Counted from the first letter of the stretch, positions 20,940 to 34,348 are shown. The stretch: DNA of 64,000 bases from Adiantum capillus-veneris (GCA_014529385.2 CM043957.1:68692503-68756502), one strand, 5' to 3'. Notes: generated from the letters alone by a model not told the origin. Numbers and translations: made by a program.

Positions 20940-22450
20940 TCTGCAAGGTATATCTCAAATATTTTTTAATTTGGAATTGTTTTGATAGGTCAAATGTCAA
21001 ACCCTATGTGGGATCTGCGCTTTTGAGTTTGTCTTCTATTTGGATGCCTTTTTAACCAAATGTGCTGAATTTTAATTTCAAAATTGGGCTTGGAAACATG
21101 TTTCCTTATATATGCACTATAGCCTAGAAAAATTTCAAGTCAAGCTATCACCATGGGGACACGTATGGTGATCCATGTTTGGAGGCCAAATTGAGTTTTC
21201 TTGGTACCATGAAGATCAACATGATTATTAGATGCTATGCTATCAAACTTTTTGTGTTTGGACATTTGGATTGGAAATTGAGTCGCTTTTTGTACTTCCT
21301 CACAGTACTTGGGCAATTTTGGGATTTTGACTTGGGTTTTGATGTCCAAATTCAATTTTGAACAGACCAATAGGCTTCTTATGGCTAGATCTAGCTATCG
21401 TACAATTTAAGTCTCAAGCTGTGGACCAGGAGACATTGATCCATATACCTTAGTGATAGAATGTGATGAAACCCGATACACAACTTGTCCTTCATACCTT
21501 GACACCAGTTATATGCTTTTTGTATGATTTAAACTTGAGTAGGTCACTTGAAATTCAAACCCTAGGTTCAACTTTGCGCGTTTGTACTTGGAAGTGTTTT
21601 TTATCTTTTTGGTATGCTTTTTGGACTCTTTTGGCTACCTTGCTTTGGGATGTTTTGTTTACAATGGTTTCTACTACATGCTGGTAAAGTCTCTTCCCAA
21701 AATCTCAGATGGGGGACATGGATCGTGATCTATGTTCCATCAATTTTGAATCTCAGATTTGACATGTTGATAGCTTATGATGTTTGTAGCCTATCCCCAA
21801 AATATTTTTGGATTTGGGTCAACTTTTGTCAAACGAAAGGTGAATTTTTAGGCCTGCTTTGGTGGTTTTTGACTTTTTTTTGTTTTGATTGTTTTGACCA
21901 TTTTTTCAACTTTTTGCCAATGACTCTTTTGGGAAACATGTTTGTCTAAGTCTCAGCTACCTATTGCTTAATTTTCAGCCAAAAACTATGACGAGTTACA
22001 TGGATCACGATCCATGTTTACCCACGTTTTGGCATGAAACTTGGTCAGCTTGTAATCTATGCTATTTGGAAGCTATTCACAAAAAACTTCTAAGTTTGGA
22101 TCACAAAAAGTTTAAAAAACCCAAATTTTGTGGTCAGATGAACTAGATTTTGGTATTTTCTCACAATTTCCTTGTTTTCAGTGTGATGTGGATTCAAATT
22201 CACCCAAAACTTTGGTTTTAGTTGTTTGAAAGCAGTATCAGTCCGATGTCCCAAATCTAGTTTAGTCTGTTTTCTGGGAGTCATGGATCGTGATCCATGT
22301 TCCACCACAGAATCTGATGAACCTTATCAATTTTCTTCCTGTGAGTTTTGTGAAGCCCTTTTTGACACGAACTTTTGATTTTTGACCAAATTTTAGGTCT
22401 CTATCATCAAATTTCCTAATTTTCAGAGTTACCATATTTTTTGCCAAGGT
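20940..22450. repeat. Degenerate tandem array, period about 280 bp
   Basis: A palindromic phrase like ATGGATCGTGATCCAT recurs at about 21162, 21435, 21717, 21999 and 22282 (spacing 273-283). Other phrases recur at two-period spacing, such as TCAAACCCTA at 20998 and 21557. About five diverged units are present, AT-rich and without a credible gene; the open frames here arise from low stop density in T-rich sequence. Confidence 0.65.
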
Positions 22451-22797
22451 ATGGTTTTCACCCCTTTTTTCCTTGATCTTTTTTTAGCCCAATTTCATGG
22501 TGATAAGTCCTACTTATCGTAATCCTATGTATGGAAAAGAAACTATGAACAAAAGGGTACAAATTAAAGTCAAATAGGAAACAATAAAACACTCTAAAAG
22601 TAAAAGAAAATAGAAGAATAAAATGCTTTTGGCTATCTCACTCACAACCCTCTTTATCTCTCAAGAATAGATCTAGCAATTCCTTGACTTCTAGACTCTA
22701 TTAAGCACTAAACCCCCATTTTGCTGCTTTACTGTGCTGGTGTAATCTCTCGACAATAAAACTCAAAATATGCAGTAGGTCACCCACCATCTAAGGA

Positions 22798-23013
22798 TCA
22801 TTCCCCAACAATGGTGCCAATGTTAGTGGATTGCCGTGATGGATATTCATAGCATAGCTATCTAGCACCAACATAATAATATCAATACTCAGGGAAGTGA
22901 CTCGAATGGGACACAAAGATTCTTTGAGGGTGTCAACCTCAAGAAGTGAACCTAACAAGTTAACACATCAACTCAACAAGCAAATGATTGTTACCATATG
23001 CATGTGATAGTGA
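22798..23013 (-). mobile_element. LTR end plus tRNA-Asp-like primer site, minus strand
   Basis: On the minus strand, TTGGCACCATTGTTGGGGA (22820-22802) resembles a decayed form of the Asp-tRNA primer site TGGCGCCGTTGCCGGGGA; the differences are all transitions. It follows an LTR-like end ...CACTAACA, so an LTR starts on + at 22821 (TGTTAGTGG). The copia element at 23014 probably inserted into this LTR. Confidence 0.4.
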
Positions 23014-23216
23014 TGTGTGTGAACACACTTAGGATCGTTGGGGCATTTTTTCCCTCACTAGGAGGTTTTTTTCCCGTGCATTGTATAGATGCCCATCACT
23101 CTAGGGATAACTTATCTTTCCATTGTACACTAAGCAATACTACTCTCCGTTGTGTTCCTTGAGTTTCTTTGTCTTCTCCAAGCTGTGTGTGTTTCCCTAC
23201 AACCCTATTTCCAATA
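23014..23216 (+). repeat. 5' LTR of the copia element
   Basis: 203 bp from TGTGTGTGAACAC to CCAATA. It aligns throughout with the 3' LTR outside the 245-bp insertion found there. Confidence 0.8.
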
Positions 23217-23593
23217 ATTGGTAACTGAGCAGGTTGCATCCTCCCATAGCCGAGCAGGTTGCGTCCTCTCTAGCATAGTTGCCAGCATCGCCAGCATATG
23301 CCTACTCACTTTCTCTAATTTGGGTGAGCATTGGTGAGTATCAACAAGTCAAAAAATACTTTAGGTAAGCTTAGTCAATTCAGATTTTCCATTCGGGCTC
23401 ATTTTGGCTTCCGTTTCCACTACAAGCAGTAGTACTGTGCAAGTAATTTTTTCCTTTTGTGTAAAATTTTTGTTAGTGCTATTTTTTGCAGAACAAGTCC
23501 CTAAAATATTCTTTGGTTGTCTTGTATAGCACTGAGTCCTGCTTTGTTTCTCCTCTTTTTGGGCAGTTTTCACATCAAGTGCAAACACTCACC

Positions 23594-26500
23594 ATGGTTG
23601 ACAGCAACACGGATGTGTTCAAGATGTTTGCTGTTGTGGATACATTGGACGGGGACAATTAACCAATGTGGGCTTACATGATGCAACACGTTGTTGTGTC
23701 AAAGGGAATTTTGAATGTTGTGTAAGGAAATAATGTACGTCTTGATTTTGTGTATGTAGGCACTGCTGAGAATGTTGCAGGTTTTGGTGGTAGGATTGCT
23801 GCTACTAGAGCTGTTTTTCCTACATCAGGCAAGCTCATGGGGATGTTAGAGATGCACAAGCTCATGCATTAATTGCACTATCTATGAAGTGCACTATTAC
23901 TCCTCATGCATTGATTGTGTTATCTGTGAAGAGCACTATTACTCCTCGCATTCGTTCAGCTAAATCAGCTAAACAGGCTTGGGATATTTTGGCTACTCTT
24001 TATGTATGTCACAATGAGGCTAATGTAAAGAACTAGATTCAAAAATTGTGCATGAGGAAGATGACATGGACACTTTTCTTGTTGGTGTCAAGGATATTAA
24101 TGAGAAACTCATTTCTGTAGGTGGTCAATTCTATTGATAGTCCACTTGTGCAGACTGTTCTTGATGCATTGCCAAATTCTTACAAGACGTTTGCTAGTAT
24201 TTGGAGACTTATGACCCAAGAAAATCCCGATGTTTTCAAGTTGATGCATTATGCACATTTCTGCTGCAAGAGTCGCTTTCAAGAAAGAATAGGGCTAAAC
24301 AACATGCAATTGAACAAGATTTTGTTACTTCTCGAAGAAAAAATAGTAATATCAATGTAGCCACTTCTCATGGTCCTCTTGCGAGTGAAAATCACCCGTT
24401 CCTAATGCTTCTACTTGCAACAATTTGTCTAGGAATTCTAGTGAAAAGGCCAAAAAGAAGATGTGTTGCCATTATTGCAAGGCCAATGGTGACTTGATTA
24501 AGTGTCCTAAGTTGAAGGCGAAAGAGGCCAAGAAGAAAGAGATTGATTCTACAAGTGCAGCTATTGTAGAATCTTCTATGAAAGGATATTGTGATGCTAA
24601 TGTCGATGCAGAGTGAGCATTTAGTGTAAAGTGCACCTGTGATCCTTATGTCCATGATGCATGTTGTATGTCAGTTGTTGCGGATTCTCATGTGTGGTAC
24701 TTTGAAAGTGGTGCTACAATTACATTACCTCGCAAAATGACTTATTTACATCTCTCAAGGTTGTCCCTCATGGGAATACAATCACTTGTGCCAACAATGC
24801 CTCTTACCCGGTAAACTTGGAAATATTTTGTTGAATGCTACAAATGGTAGTTCTTTCACACTTGTTGATGCACTTTATGTACCTGGAATCAAAAAGAATC
24901 TTTTGTCTATATATGTACTTGTTAGACCTGGTCTTTTTGTGAAATTTGTGGATGACAAATGTACAACTCATGATCTTAGTTTTGGTGATGAAATTGTTAC
25001 ATCTGGCATTTTATGTCATGGGCTGTATAAGCTCACTTTGTATGACAAGTGTGGGAAAAATTTTGCAAATTCAATTGTAGATTCAAAGGCACTTTCAGAT
25101 GCAAAACTTTGGCATGCACATTTTGGGCATCTAAATTTTGCCAGTTTGCTGCATTTGTAGAAATATGGTATGGTTGCTTCTTTGTTGCTTCTTAAAGCAC
25201 CTATGAAGCATGTTTTTGAAGGCTATATTTTGGGTAAGATGTAGCATTTGAAGTTTCCAAAGGATGGTTCAAGTTGGGCTACATGCAAATTGCAGCTTGT
25301 GCATAGTGATGTTTGTGGGCCCATGCAAACTCCATCCTTGGGCAATTACCTTTGCTTCGTGACTCACATGATAGCCTCAAGCCAAAACGAATGTGGCAAA
25401 GCGTCACTTTTGACCATACATCGTTTCATCTCCGTAAGCAACCTATTTTCCTTTCAGCAACAGCATTTTGTTGAGGTTTATATGGCACTATATATTGGCG
25501 TTTTATCCCACGACTAGCCAAAACTGCATTAAACTCATGAGACATATCCTCCCCTCCTCAATTTGATCGGAGAGTGTCCATAGTATATTTTGAGATATTT
25601 TCAACCATAGCCAAAAATTTCTTAAAGCACATAAACACTTCAGACTTAAATTTTAGGCGGATACACCCATGCATGACTAGAGTAATCATCAATGATGATA
25701 AGAAGCCATCTATTGATCACATGTGCATTCTGGGTTGTTTGGCTTATGCTTTGGTGCCACAAATGCAGCGTGAAAAATTGGATGATAAGGTTGTCAATTA
25801 AATACAATTTTATTGGTTACAATACTGAAATCAAAGGATACAGGTTGTACCATCTATAAATGAAATTTATCTTGTTGTGTTTGTGGAAGATTCTATTCAG
25901 CGCTTGTTGTCATGTACTAGAGACAATAATGTAAGCTCAAAGGACATTTACGATAGTTTGTTGCCTCTTTTCAATGGTGGATTTAGAAAAGGATACGGAT
26001 CAGCCTATTACTAATGGAGATGTATATGATGTACTTGGTGTGGAAAGGGATGAGAATGAGTAGGCTAGAGGTATGCCAAAATGGTTGGTGCATACTTTAC
26101 GTGACAGTAAATTAGATGCACCTTTGTCTAGTCCTACTCATTCATGTTCACGCCATGCATCTTTTGCATCAAATTGTTATGCTTTGGTTGTTTCTAGCTT
26201 ATGTGATATAGAGGAACCTCCGTCTTTTGATGAAGTCAGAAGCACAGAATTCGGAAAACTGGATGGCTACCATGCAATCATAATATGATGTACTTATAGA
26301 AATGGCACATGGATTTTATGTGATTTTTCTCCTTGCAAAAATGCCATTGGTATAAAGTGGGCTTATAAGTTGAAACGTAAGCCGAATGGTGAGATTGATC
26401 ATTATAAGGCTTGACTTGTTGCAAAAGGTTATGCATAGTAGAAAGGCATAGATTATGAAGAGTCTTTTTCTCCCACTTGTTGTATGACTATTATTCATTT

Positions 26501-27730
26501 TCTATGTGCATTTGCATCTCATTTTGGATGGGATGTACATCAATCAGACACTAATACTACTTTCTTGAATGGTGATATATCTGAGGAAGTTTGTGTAATG
26601 CAGCCTTGTTCTTTTGTCATAAAAGGACAAGAAGATAAAGGGTGCAAATGTAACAAATCTTTGTATGGGTTGAAGCAATCTCCTCATGATTGGTATGAGA
26701 AATTTGACACTCATTTGGTGAAATGAGGCTTTCGTAAAACAGTCCAACAAAAAGCACTTTGTATGTAAAGCCTGAGGGTGATGTACTTCTCATCGTTGTT
26801 CTTTATGTGGATGATTTGTTGATCATTGGATAGAATGAGATAAATATTGATGAGTTTAAGCTTGATTTGAATGTTACTTCCAAGATGAAAGATTTGGGGT
26901 TGTTGCATCATTACTTGGGCATACAGTTTAAGTAGTGTGATGGTGGTATTGCCTTATGTCAAACAAGTTACATAGAGACATTGCTATGTAAGTTTGGACT
27001 TGAGGACTACAAACCTATTGTTACTCCCACGGAAATAAGTTTGAAATTGAGTCTTCGTGATGGTGGTAATCTTGCCAATGTCACCCTTTACCAAACTGCC
27101 TTATGTATGTACGCAAACGAGGCCTGATATTCAGTTTGCAGTCTCATAGGTTAGTAGATTTATGCATAACCTAGGGTCTAAGACTTGACAAGATGTCAAG
27201 AGTATTTTTCACTAATTGATTGGAACTTTGCATCTTGGTTTGTTTAATCCCAAGGGGGGATCATTGCCGCCAGATTTACATGCTTTTTTAGTTTCAAATT
27301 GGGTTAGTTGTTTTGACAGGCGAGTGTCCACAAGTGGTTTTTGTTTCATGCTCCACAGTTCATGCATATCATGGTTGAGCAAGAAGCAACCTACTATGGC
27401 CACAACGAGTTATGAGGCTGAGTACAAGGCAATTTTTAGAGCTACGGTTAAGTATGTATGGTTGAGACGCCTTATGGTTGATTTGGGTTTTGGATAGGAC
27501 ACTGCCAACATCATCTACACTGGCAGTCAGACCGCATTGGCAGTTGTGAGGAACCTAGTTTTTCATGCTCGACAAAACACATTGAGGTGCATTATGTCAG
27601 GGAGAGACTCTTAGCATGAGAAATTAGCTTATTTTATGTGCCAACGCAGGACAACCTTGCAGATCTATTCACAAAGGCATTGCCTCGTGAGAAGTTCAAA
27701 GCTTTGGTCTTACTCCCCTTTGTGGATTGA
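23594..27730 (+). pseudogene. Copia gag-pol polyprotein, many stops and frameshifts
   Basis: Gag starts at ATG 23594 (MVDSNTDVF) and has an early stop in DGDN*. A zinc-knuckle remnant, C-x2-C-x4-D-x4-C (His replaced), is near 24463-24504. The protease shows WYFESGAT near 24696, where DSGA is expected, so the catalytic Asp is Glu. GAG-pre-integrase LWHAHFGHLNF lies at about 25110 and an integrase core start, VHSDVCGPM, at about 25298. RT has DVHQSDTNTTFLNGD and SLYGLKQSPHDWYEKFD (26535-26706) and the catalytic block LYVDDLL near 26803. RNase H retains WLSKKQPT, SYEAEYKA (27373-27430) and the terminal LFTKALP (27667). The order and motifs are those of Ty1/copia. The element is not functional. 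Confidence 0.85.
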
Positions 27731-27833
27731 TCATGCACTCAGGGCATGGCACTTCCCTATACACTATGTTCCAGCTCTTGTTCACTGAATCACTCCTAGC
27801 AGGGATTCGTTACCACATCACTCCTAGGGGGGA

Positions 27834-28293
27834 TGTGTGTGAAGACACTTAATATTGTCATGGCATTTTTTTCCTCAATAGGAGGTGTTTTCCCTCGTGC
27901 ATTGTATATACGCCCATCACTCTAGGACTAACATATCTTTCCATTGTGCACTAAGCAATACTAACTCTCTGTTCTGTGCCTTGAGATTCTTTGTCTTCTC
28001 TAAGCTTTGTGTGTTTTCCCCGGGGAGGTCACCTAATAAAAATGTAACCTATCACATGAGTTCAATAGAAGGGTATTTAAAGTTCTTGAAACTTACAAAA
28101 ATCTATATACAGAAGGGCATTATTTTTTCAAATTTGAAAAAAACTAATAGATTTTAAAAGAAAAGGGTACATTATATTCTTAACAAAATTCACAGATAAG
28201 GGGTTTTACAAACATGTCTTGAACACACATGATATGGTAGTTTTACACATAGTGAAACCCCCAAGGTGTTTCCCTGCAACCCTAATTCCAACA
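27834..28293 (+). repeat. 3' LTR of the copia element (with insertion)
   Basis: Starts TGTGTGTGAAGAC after the purine tract and ends CCAACA. It is 460 bp because of a 245-bp insertion absent from the 5' LTR. Confidence 0.8.
28021..28265. mobile_element. MITE-like insertion in the copia 3' LTR
   Basis: 245 bp, AT-rich and non-coding, flanked by a near-duplicate of about 10 nt (GTGTTTTCCC / GTGTTTCCCT) that is single in the 5' LTR. Its end (GGGGTTTTACA... CACATAGTGAAACCC) resembles 53630-53690 (GGGGATTTTACA... CACATAGTAAGCCACC), suggesting a small repeat family. Confidence 0.5.
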
Positions 28294-29213
28294 ATCACCA
28301 ACTCCCAAATTAAAAAATTTGCCTATGTGCTTTCTCACTGCTCTCGATCATCACACCATTTCAGTGACTAAATGGACTCTGATCATCACTAAACTTTAAG
28401 TGAAGCTATTTTAGGTCGAAGGAGACATGTCTACAAAGTCTCAGTGCAACCTGAAAAGGTACCAAAATTGTGATCCACCATGTACCACATCACAAAAACT
28501 TCAATAGAATAGTGCACACAGGGTCCCAAAGGTCTAATATCACTCTGCTAAGGTCAAAACATCAAATAACGGTGTTATAAACACTTGAAGATTAGACTTG
28601 CAGATGCGTAGTCACAAACCTCGATAGAACTTAAAATGCTTACGTTGATTGAAAGAGAATGAAAAGAGGAACACAATGCAAGTTTTGAAATTGAAATCAG
28701 ATTACCCAATCATGAGCAAAGTTGATTGCAAGCTAGAGCTGCTTGGCCGCTTGAGCATATGTACACAAAGCTTCCTTTTCTACGAAAGATAAGCCTTGTT
28801 TTCATACTAAGAGCGGATCACATACAATGCTTGGGAGAGAGGCATCTCAAGCACTATCTTTTTAAGAGATGAGGCACACATGGTATGCCACTATCGTTCG
28901 ATGTCTCTCACAACATGGGATAGAGATGGATAGACCATCCCCATTTCAATATGATCTTATTGCGTCGCACATAGACCTATCTCATGATGATAGGAATCAT
29001 CTCATTAGAGTGGGGATAGTACAGTCTACAAGAGTATATTAGATAGACGTTTATTAATCCATAAAGCCAACCACCCACAAATATGGAGTATTACAAAGAT
29101 CTCCTTCTTCATATCACTGTTCATGGGATGATTTAGAGACCACAGTACTTGGAGACTTTTATGTCACATGTCATGAGGAGCCACATAGGACAAGAGTGTC
29201 TTCACGGTGATTA
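28294..29213. other. Non-coding stretch
   Basis: No open frame, RNA gene or repeat that I can support. Confidence 0.4.
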
Positions 29214-29400
29214 GTGTCCCTAGAGAGAGCCACCTTTGCAAACTACATTCATTAGAGATAGAGTCAGAGGAGCATTTCCTTTGCAGATGCCCGATATACT
29301 ATGAGATCAAAGGCGGATACCATTGCCTCTTTCAAGATGGATTTGGGCCATTACAGCGCATCATGGAGTACACAGATGAAAGATGATTTTGACCCTTTAT
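29214..29400 (+). pseudogene. LINE C-terminal (zf-RVT-like) remnant
   Basis: One frame gives SHLCKLHS, then EESEEHFL-type residues with CRCPIYYEI about 18 residues later. The spacing of Cys, His and Cys, followed by a Pro-Tyr pair, is the usual end of plant LINE reverse transcriptases. Stops follow shortly. The assignment rests on this short block alone. Confidence 0.4.
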
Positions 29401-30352
29401 CATGGAGATACATAGAGTCGAAGAACTCACACATGGCTTCCATTGTGAGGGCGACAAACCATAGACATGTCAAACAATGTCAGAGTAGTCACACTATCAC
29501 CATTATCACATCAGTAGCTCTGAGACCCCTACTGACACAACAGTGTTCATGTAGCGGTTTCACTCTCAGGGAGGTGGAGAGGACACGAGCACATTGACGG
29601 ATTCGGATACTAGGCCCACGACATAGGCACTAGACTATCAGAGGTGGAGATGAGATAGCAGTTGTCTCAAAGCATGGAGGGAGGATGCGTTTGGATGAGT
29701 ACCTTTCTTGATAACACTCCACCCCTCCAACTGCAATGGAGCAGATGCTTCTTTCTAGGATGGGGACTCAGCCATAGAGAGGTGGATTTTGAGGGTCCAA
29801 AAAAGTACAATGACGTTGTGGTGAGATTACTCGAACGAAAAGCTAGAAAATAAAGAAGGTGCATTAGGCTATGACGAAGTGGCCTCCGCACAAACACGGA
29901 ATCTACATGATGAAGCCCAAGAAGAAAATGAAGCTAATACAGATATGGTAGTAATACCACAACAATGGGTACACATTGTACACGGTTCGCTTGAACGGAT
30001 TGAGGAATTGAGGTTGAGTGTTACGGATAGAGAGCAACCAAGAGGGGGAAGAGGCAGACTAGGGCCTTTACTAGGGTGTTCTTGATGTATCCCCATAGCA
30101 TGCTTGTATAGGACGGGGGCTCTTCTAAGATGCATTCTATCCCCTACACCCTTATCCCCACATACCCCTAGCTCAGGAGATTATGTATATGTTGTATATC
30201 TACTCTTTTGAGAACCATACCCAACCTTTTTGCATTTACATTTCCATTTTCCTTTGCTCCATGCATATGGACATGGACATCATTGTATACAATTTTATCT
30301 CATAGACCAAATGGCTTTTTAAAGATGTTAATACAAATATTAATATTATTAT

Positions 30353-30353
<1 letters not shown>
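29401..30353. other. Non-coding stretch
   Basis: Short open frames only (for example 29879-30085, acidic); no recognisable domain, RNA gene or repeat. Confidence 0.35.
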
Positions 30354-30431
<78 letters not shown>

Positions 30432-30548
30432 TCCCTCTTAAATAACGGGCCTTGATTTCAAGATTAGTTGGTGGATGGATGTTTGAGGTCACTTGGGATT
30501 GTTTCTATATGAAGTTAAATCTTCTCCTCTCTTTTCTTCTTGTTCCCC

Positions 30549-30593
<45 letters not shown>

Positions 30594-31152
30594 ACACACA
30601 CACACACACACACAACGGATAAGGGCACTACAAGATAGAAAACATTGATGGACTTTAATGATGCGTGTGCAAACAAAAGATAAACTAAACAGCAATGATG
30701 AGGCACGAGGCCTATAATGGAATCATTGCTTGACCAATGCTTTTTCAAAGATTGGGGTCGATTAGAACTATAGAAGCTCGATTGAATAATAAAAGGCGGA
30801 GAGGATCGGAGAGAGAAACAGAGAGTTGCGACGTCATTGCCCAAACATGACATATGAGAGAGAGGAGGAGAGCTTGGCGTCAGCAATAGAGTAAGGCTAC
30901 CTTTTAAGGAGGTTGGTTGCATTCAAGAGACGCAATGTTTCCCTGTTGGGGAGGTGGGCAACATACACGACACTATTCTCTCTCTCTCCCTCTCTCTCTC
31001 ACAAAAAGGAGAGGCAAGGAAAAATGCACCCACGAATTCAATAGACTATTGTCTTTGAAATTTGATTTAATCTCTCTCTTTCTCTCTCTCTCTCTCTCCC
31101 TCTCTCTCTCTCTTCCTTCTCAATAGACTATTGTCTTTGAAATTTGATTCAA

Positions 31153-31217
<65 letters not shown>

Positions 31218-31275
31218 AAAAGGAGAGGCAAGGAAAAAATGCACCCACAAATGTTAATAGACTATTGTCATTGAT

Positions 31276-31330
<55 letters not shown>

Positions 31331-31391
31331 CATGTCACTTGTGACATCATCTCTCTCTATCTCTCTCTCAAACATGTCACTTGTGACATCA

Positions 31392-31430
<39 letters not shown>
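30354..31430. repeat. Compound (CT)n(CA)n microsatellite cluster with duplicated spacers
   Basis: Tracts at 30354-30429, 30561-30613, 30970-31000, 31072-31113, 31157-31218, 31281-31327 and 31391-31427. Spacers are repeated: a phrase with AGGAGAGGCAAGGAAAAA occurs at about 31008 and 31223, AATAGACTATTGTC at about 31040, 31123 and 31256, and a palindromic ATGTCACTTGTGACAT at about 31331 and 31374. This indicates expansion by duplication of tract plus spacer. Confidence 0.85.
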
Positions 31431-31439
31431 CACCCCCAA

Positions 31440-33121
31440 AATTGCCCACACCAACAAGAATGACGTCATGTCTTGGGTGGTGAAGGAAGTTGACACCACC
31501 TTGTTTGTTATTGCTCACCTTCCATTCATGAAAAAAGATCCAACAAGACAAACTGCATAGTAAGAGTTACGTTGCATAGCCGCAAGCCTTTGCAAAGACC
31601 CTTTTCCTTTAGACCTTTAACTCCATTATGTAGGACCATTGTAGGTGCCACCATACCCAATTACTAGCTTAAAGCTTGGGGAAGGCCATTCCTCGTCACT
31701 ATATCGCACGGGGTCCGCTTTCATAGGGAAAGCAAATGCACATTTGTAGTCATCTTGATATCATCAAGATGAGCTTTTGGGTGTATGCAACAAAACGTGT
31801 GCACGCACGTAAAGAGACATTGGTGGGGTAGTTTTGACATGCAACCAAAAGGTCTCTCCAATTTGCTCACATTCCTCATTTCTCCAAGCATTATGAGAGA
31901 AGGAAGAGCTAGAGAATCCTCTTTGTTTGTTGTTTATCAAGATGGATGAAATTGCCCCTTTTTCATTCATCGAATAGGACATTGTGATCTTAATTCTCTC
32001 TAGAGCAACACCTATCTTTCAAGGAAGCTGATTAGATGTGACTTTCTTTGTTAGCTATCAGTGACCATACAGGGCAAGATTGATCAATGTTTGTGACGTC
32101 AATCGAGCCTTTAGATGACACGACTTGTTTGGATAGAGATCGGAAATTCATCATACAAGTGCATATACACAGGCTAGAATCAGCTTACCTCATGAAAGTT
32201 CAGGCAAAGCAAGGTAAGCTGACTTCTAGGGTGAGGAGATATTCAACTTTATTGATGCTTGCAACCTTTTTGCAAAGACTTGGAAGCAATCAACTTTATT
32301 AGTGCTTGTACCCTTTTTGCCAAGTGTTGGAAAGCCTCTTCAATAATATTGAAGGTGGAAGGTGGTTTTGCAAAGGGAGGTAAACCTTTTTTGGTAAATT
32401 TGTAGGTAGCTTCAATATAGAGCTAGTAAGCACGGTCGCAAATTATCATTTTGGTTGCATGGTCACAAAACAAGCGATACCATCGACAAAACAAGCCGTG
32501 ACGTAGGAGTAGGTAGACGTGTAGGGGCATAGTTGTATGCTACGTTGTTGCGTACTTGTAAAGGTAAATCTCAATAATGGGAGGTGTGAGAAAACCAAAC
32601 CTAGTTGTTCTTGGAGCCTTGATCATGAGCCCACATATCTTTGCTGGAGATGAAATGGGCCAAAGCTAGCAATTTCTAAAGCGTTTGATGATTAGAAGAT
32701 GAGTGAGCAAACAAAAATATGGAAGGATATGGATATGTGTGTATGCTCTTTGAAGCTTTCTAGTGTTACACTTTGACTTCTCCAAATCTAATTAATACCT
32801 AGATACTCCAAAATTCTACTACTTTATTGAAATTGCAATTCTCTTTTGAAAGCGTGAGATAAAAGCTTGGAACCTACCATTAAAAATGTGGGTGTGGGGG
32901 GAGGTACTCTTATGTTTGTGTGTAATGGGATGGGTGGTTGACTCTCTCCCCCTCTTTTCCTTTTGCTTTTTGAGGGGAAGTCATGTATCACCACGTCATT
33001 GGAGTTGCACATGCCACTCTTTACAAAAGGGGTACCTTTGCTAGCATCACAATTTTATCATCCTTGGGCCCTTGCTATCCCCTTGCACTTTTAGTGCACA
33101 CACAAAAAAATGTCAACACAA

Positions 33122-33122
<1 letters not shown>
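31440..33122. other. Non-coding stretch
   Basis: Nothing identifiable apart from a local duplication of a phrase containing caactttatt(g/a) at about 32248 and 32290. Confidence 0.4.
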
Positions 33123-33186
<64 letters not shown>

Positions 33187-33572
33187 CACACATATGTGTG
33201 TACATGCATGTGTGTGCACAAAATAACTTTTTCATATGGCAAACACATACAAATATGAAAGTATGGAAAAAGTATGGTTGAGATGTCCAAAAAATTCCAT
33301 ACATCGTATGCGGAGGCCCCAAAAAACATGTTCCTTATGACAGAGATAGCTGTTGGAGGCATGCCACTCCTTTAAAACCTTGCACATGGCATTCATTGCA
33401 TATTGATTTTGGTAAAAATTAGATAATTTTTAAATACACCATATATATATGATGCAGAGCAAGTATGGTCGATCATATCATGCGCCAAATATCATATGAG
33501 TATGAAAGTGTGGTGAGTTTATCATACAATTACGAAAAAAACTATGGTGTGCACATGCAAATACATAACACC

Positions 33573-33610
<38 letters not shown>

Positions 33611-34059
33611 CACACACACACGTCATACACATGATTGATGCACCTTTCTCTCTTGTTATTTGTGGGTTGGCCACACACACACACAACACATAGAGAGTAC
33701 ACTTGATACACCTTGCTGACGATACATGTGGCAATCTCCACTATAATCATATGAAGAGTAGGCGTAGGCATGGCATTTTTTTGTAGTGATATGGGACACA
33801 TCACATGGAGGGGTGTACATGTTTTTTTTTTTGTGGGCGGGGTGGTCCTACCCAATATTGGAGTGCGTGACGCGGGTAAGAGGTAAGCAATAGGGAAGAT
33901 CCAACAGGCCTCCTTTCTGCCGTCTAAACAGGAACACCCCCCCCCCGCCCCAAAACCCCCCCAAATAACCAAAACGTTAGGTTGGCCATCTTTGAAAGCA
34001 CTGCCACTTCAAAGCAGGCAGTCCCCAACCTTCATCATTCTCTCCTCTCTCTTGCGTCC

Positions 34060-34131
<72 letters not shown>

Positions 34132-34141
34132 TCGCTCTCAC

Positions 34142-34196
<55 letters not shown>

Positions 34197-34348
34197 GCGC
34201 TCACGACGTGTGTGTGTGAGTGAGTGAGTGAGAGAGAGAGAGAGAGAGAGAGCTTTCACGACGTGGTTGAACGAGAGAGGGAGCATCTTCAACAAAGCTG
34301 CACGCTTGGAAGTGGTGGGCGCTGCACCGGCAGCTCTCTCTCTCTCTG

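Larger units (their letters stand above)
23014..28293 (+). mobile_element. Ty1/copia retrotransposon, degenerate
   Basis: Two LTRs (23014-23216 and 27834-28293) flank a coding region in the order gag, protease, integrase, RT, RNase H, which defines Ty1/copia. A primer-site-like TTGGTAACTGAGC follows the 5' LTR, and a purine tract (TAGGGGGGA) precedes the 3' LTR. The reading frame is broken many times. The 5-bp flanks (agtga, atcac) do not match, so no target duplication is claimed. Confidence 0.85.

Noticed and set aside
21463-22447. Several 60-110 codon frames
   Set aside because: They fall inside the 280-bp tandem array and have Phe/Leu/Trp-rich compositions typical of T-rich non-coding DNA.
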